Below are positions 60,438 to 60,581 of a DNA stretch of 60,581 bases, piece after piece. The first letter of the stretch is position 1. Every line of letters starts with the position of its first letter. The notes under the pieces were generated by a model that was not told the DNA's origin, made no database searches, and saw only the letters and a program-made list of their open reading frames with translations. A program made the translations under genes and the position numbers. This stretch comes from JAVBLV01 sp031553195 (GTDB lineage: Bacteria > Bacteroidota > Bacteroidia > Bacteroidales > P3), in assembly GCA_031553195.1 (NCBI GenBank), contig JAVBLV010000016.1, positions 1 to 60,581 on the forward strand, read 5' to 3'.

Positions 60438-60581
60438 GATGGTTGTTCAAATTTTTCTATGAACTATTTTGAGTCTAAAAATGCGTTTTTTTGTCGGAAT
60501 TTTTACCAAATAGCTCCACTATTCTTGAAAAATCCCGCCTGCAAAATGACTATTTTTATCTCTCAAAATCTTTTCCACAAA
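60438..60581. mobile_element. Second MITE-like copy, inverted and cut by the window end
   Basis: The reverse complement of 49290-49448 with scattered differences. It starts GATGGTTGTTCAAA and continues through TGTCGGAATTTTTACCAAAT and CTCTCAAAATCTTTTCCA. The far terminal repeat lies beyond the window. The left end has more changes than the core, so this copy looks older. Confidence 0.85.

Overview
The window is AT-rich chromosomal DNA from a member of the Bacteroidetes, most likely the order Bacteroidales. The evidence is a type IX secretion pair (PorU sortase and PorV), TAnnTTTG-type promoter boxes, A-rich rather than Shine-Dalgarno leaders, LytS/LytTR signalling, a kinase-RapZ fusion, a Bacteroides-type urocanate hydratase and an ftsK-lolA-ispF-porV-porU gene order. 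No species can be named from the sequence.

Region 1 (1-24.7 kb, all + strand) is an aryl-polyene/flexirubin-like fatty-acid-type biosynthetic cluster, probably entered part-way. It holds two B12-type radical SAM proteins, two hotdog dehydratases, a hotdog thioesterase, two ketosynthases with intact Cys-His-His sites, two ketosynthase-like partners without the cysteine, an ACP, a small EamA-like membrane protein, a LolA-like carrier, a lipoprotein, a GT2 glycosyltransferase, a 1204-residue MMPL exporter/acyltransferase/methyltransferase fusion, two tandem CrtI/retinol-saturase-like FAD oxidoreductases, a PaaK-like ligase and a second acyltransferase. Together they look able to activate a starter, extend and dehydrate a polyene on ACP, tailor it, join it to a lipid and move it to the outer membrane. 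The part up to about 20.1 kb is full of one quasi-palindromic repeat family, which forms an eight-unit tandem array of 100 bp and brackets a small GxxExxY PD-(D/E)XK-like protein. A tRNA-Leu(CAA) with promoter and terminator closes the region.

Region 2 (25-37 kb, mostly - strand) is housekeeping and envelope: ftsK, lolA, ispF, porV, porU, then a LytTR response regulator and a TPR-LytS histidine kinase.

Region 3 (37-46.6 kb) is a variable zone. It has secreted or lipoprotein genes of unknown role, signal-peptide stubs, 5'-truncated remnants, a GC-rich hairpin next to a TPR gene with complementary cassette-like ends, an ARPP-1/DUF6569 protein, a SIMPL-like protein and a lone B12-type radical SAM protein.

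Region 4 (46.6-60.6 kb) carries a sugar kinase-RapZ fusion, hldD, kdsC, a GH3 NagZ-like lipoprotein and a NAD+ synthetase whose glutaminase half has lost its catalytic Glu and Cys. It continues with a 2-Cys peroxiredoxin, serS, a DUF3843-like protein, a RadC-like JAB protein with an Rpn-like tail, and hutU. Small mobile elements lie between them: a MITE with a 3-bp duplication at the hldD stop and an inverted partner at the window end, 33-bp palindromes, and a frameshifted transposase fragment.

The most promising unexplained signal is the hairpin repeat family with its embedded nuclease-like gene. Next are the cassette-like TPR unit and the pseudo-glutaminase NAD synthetase.
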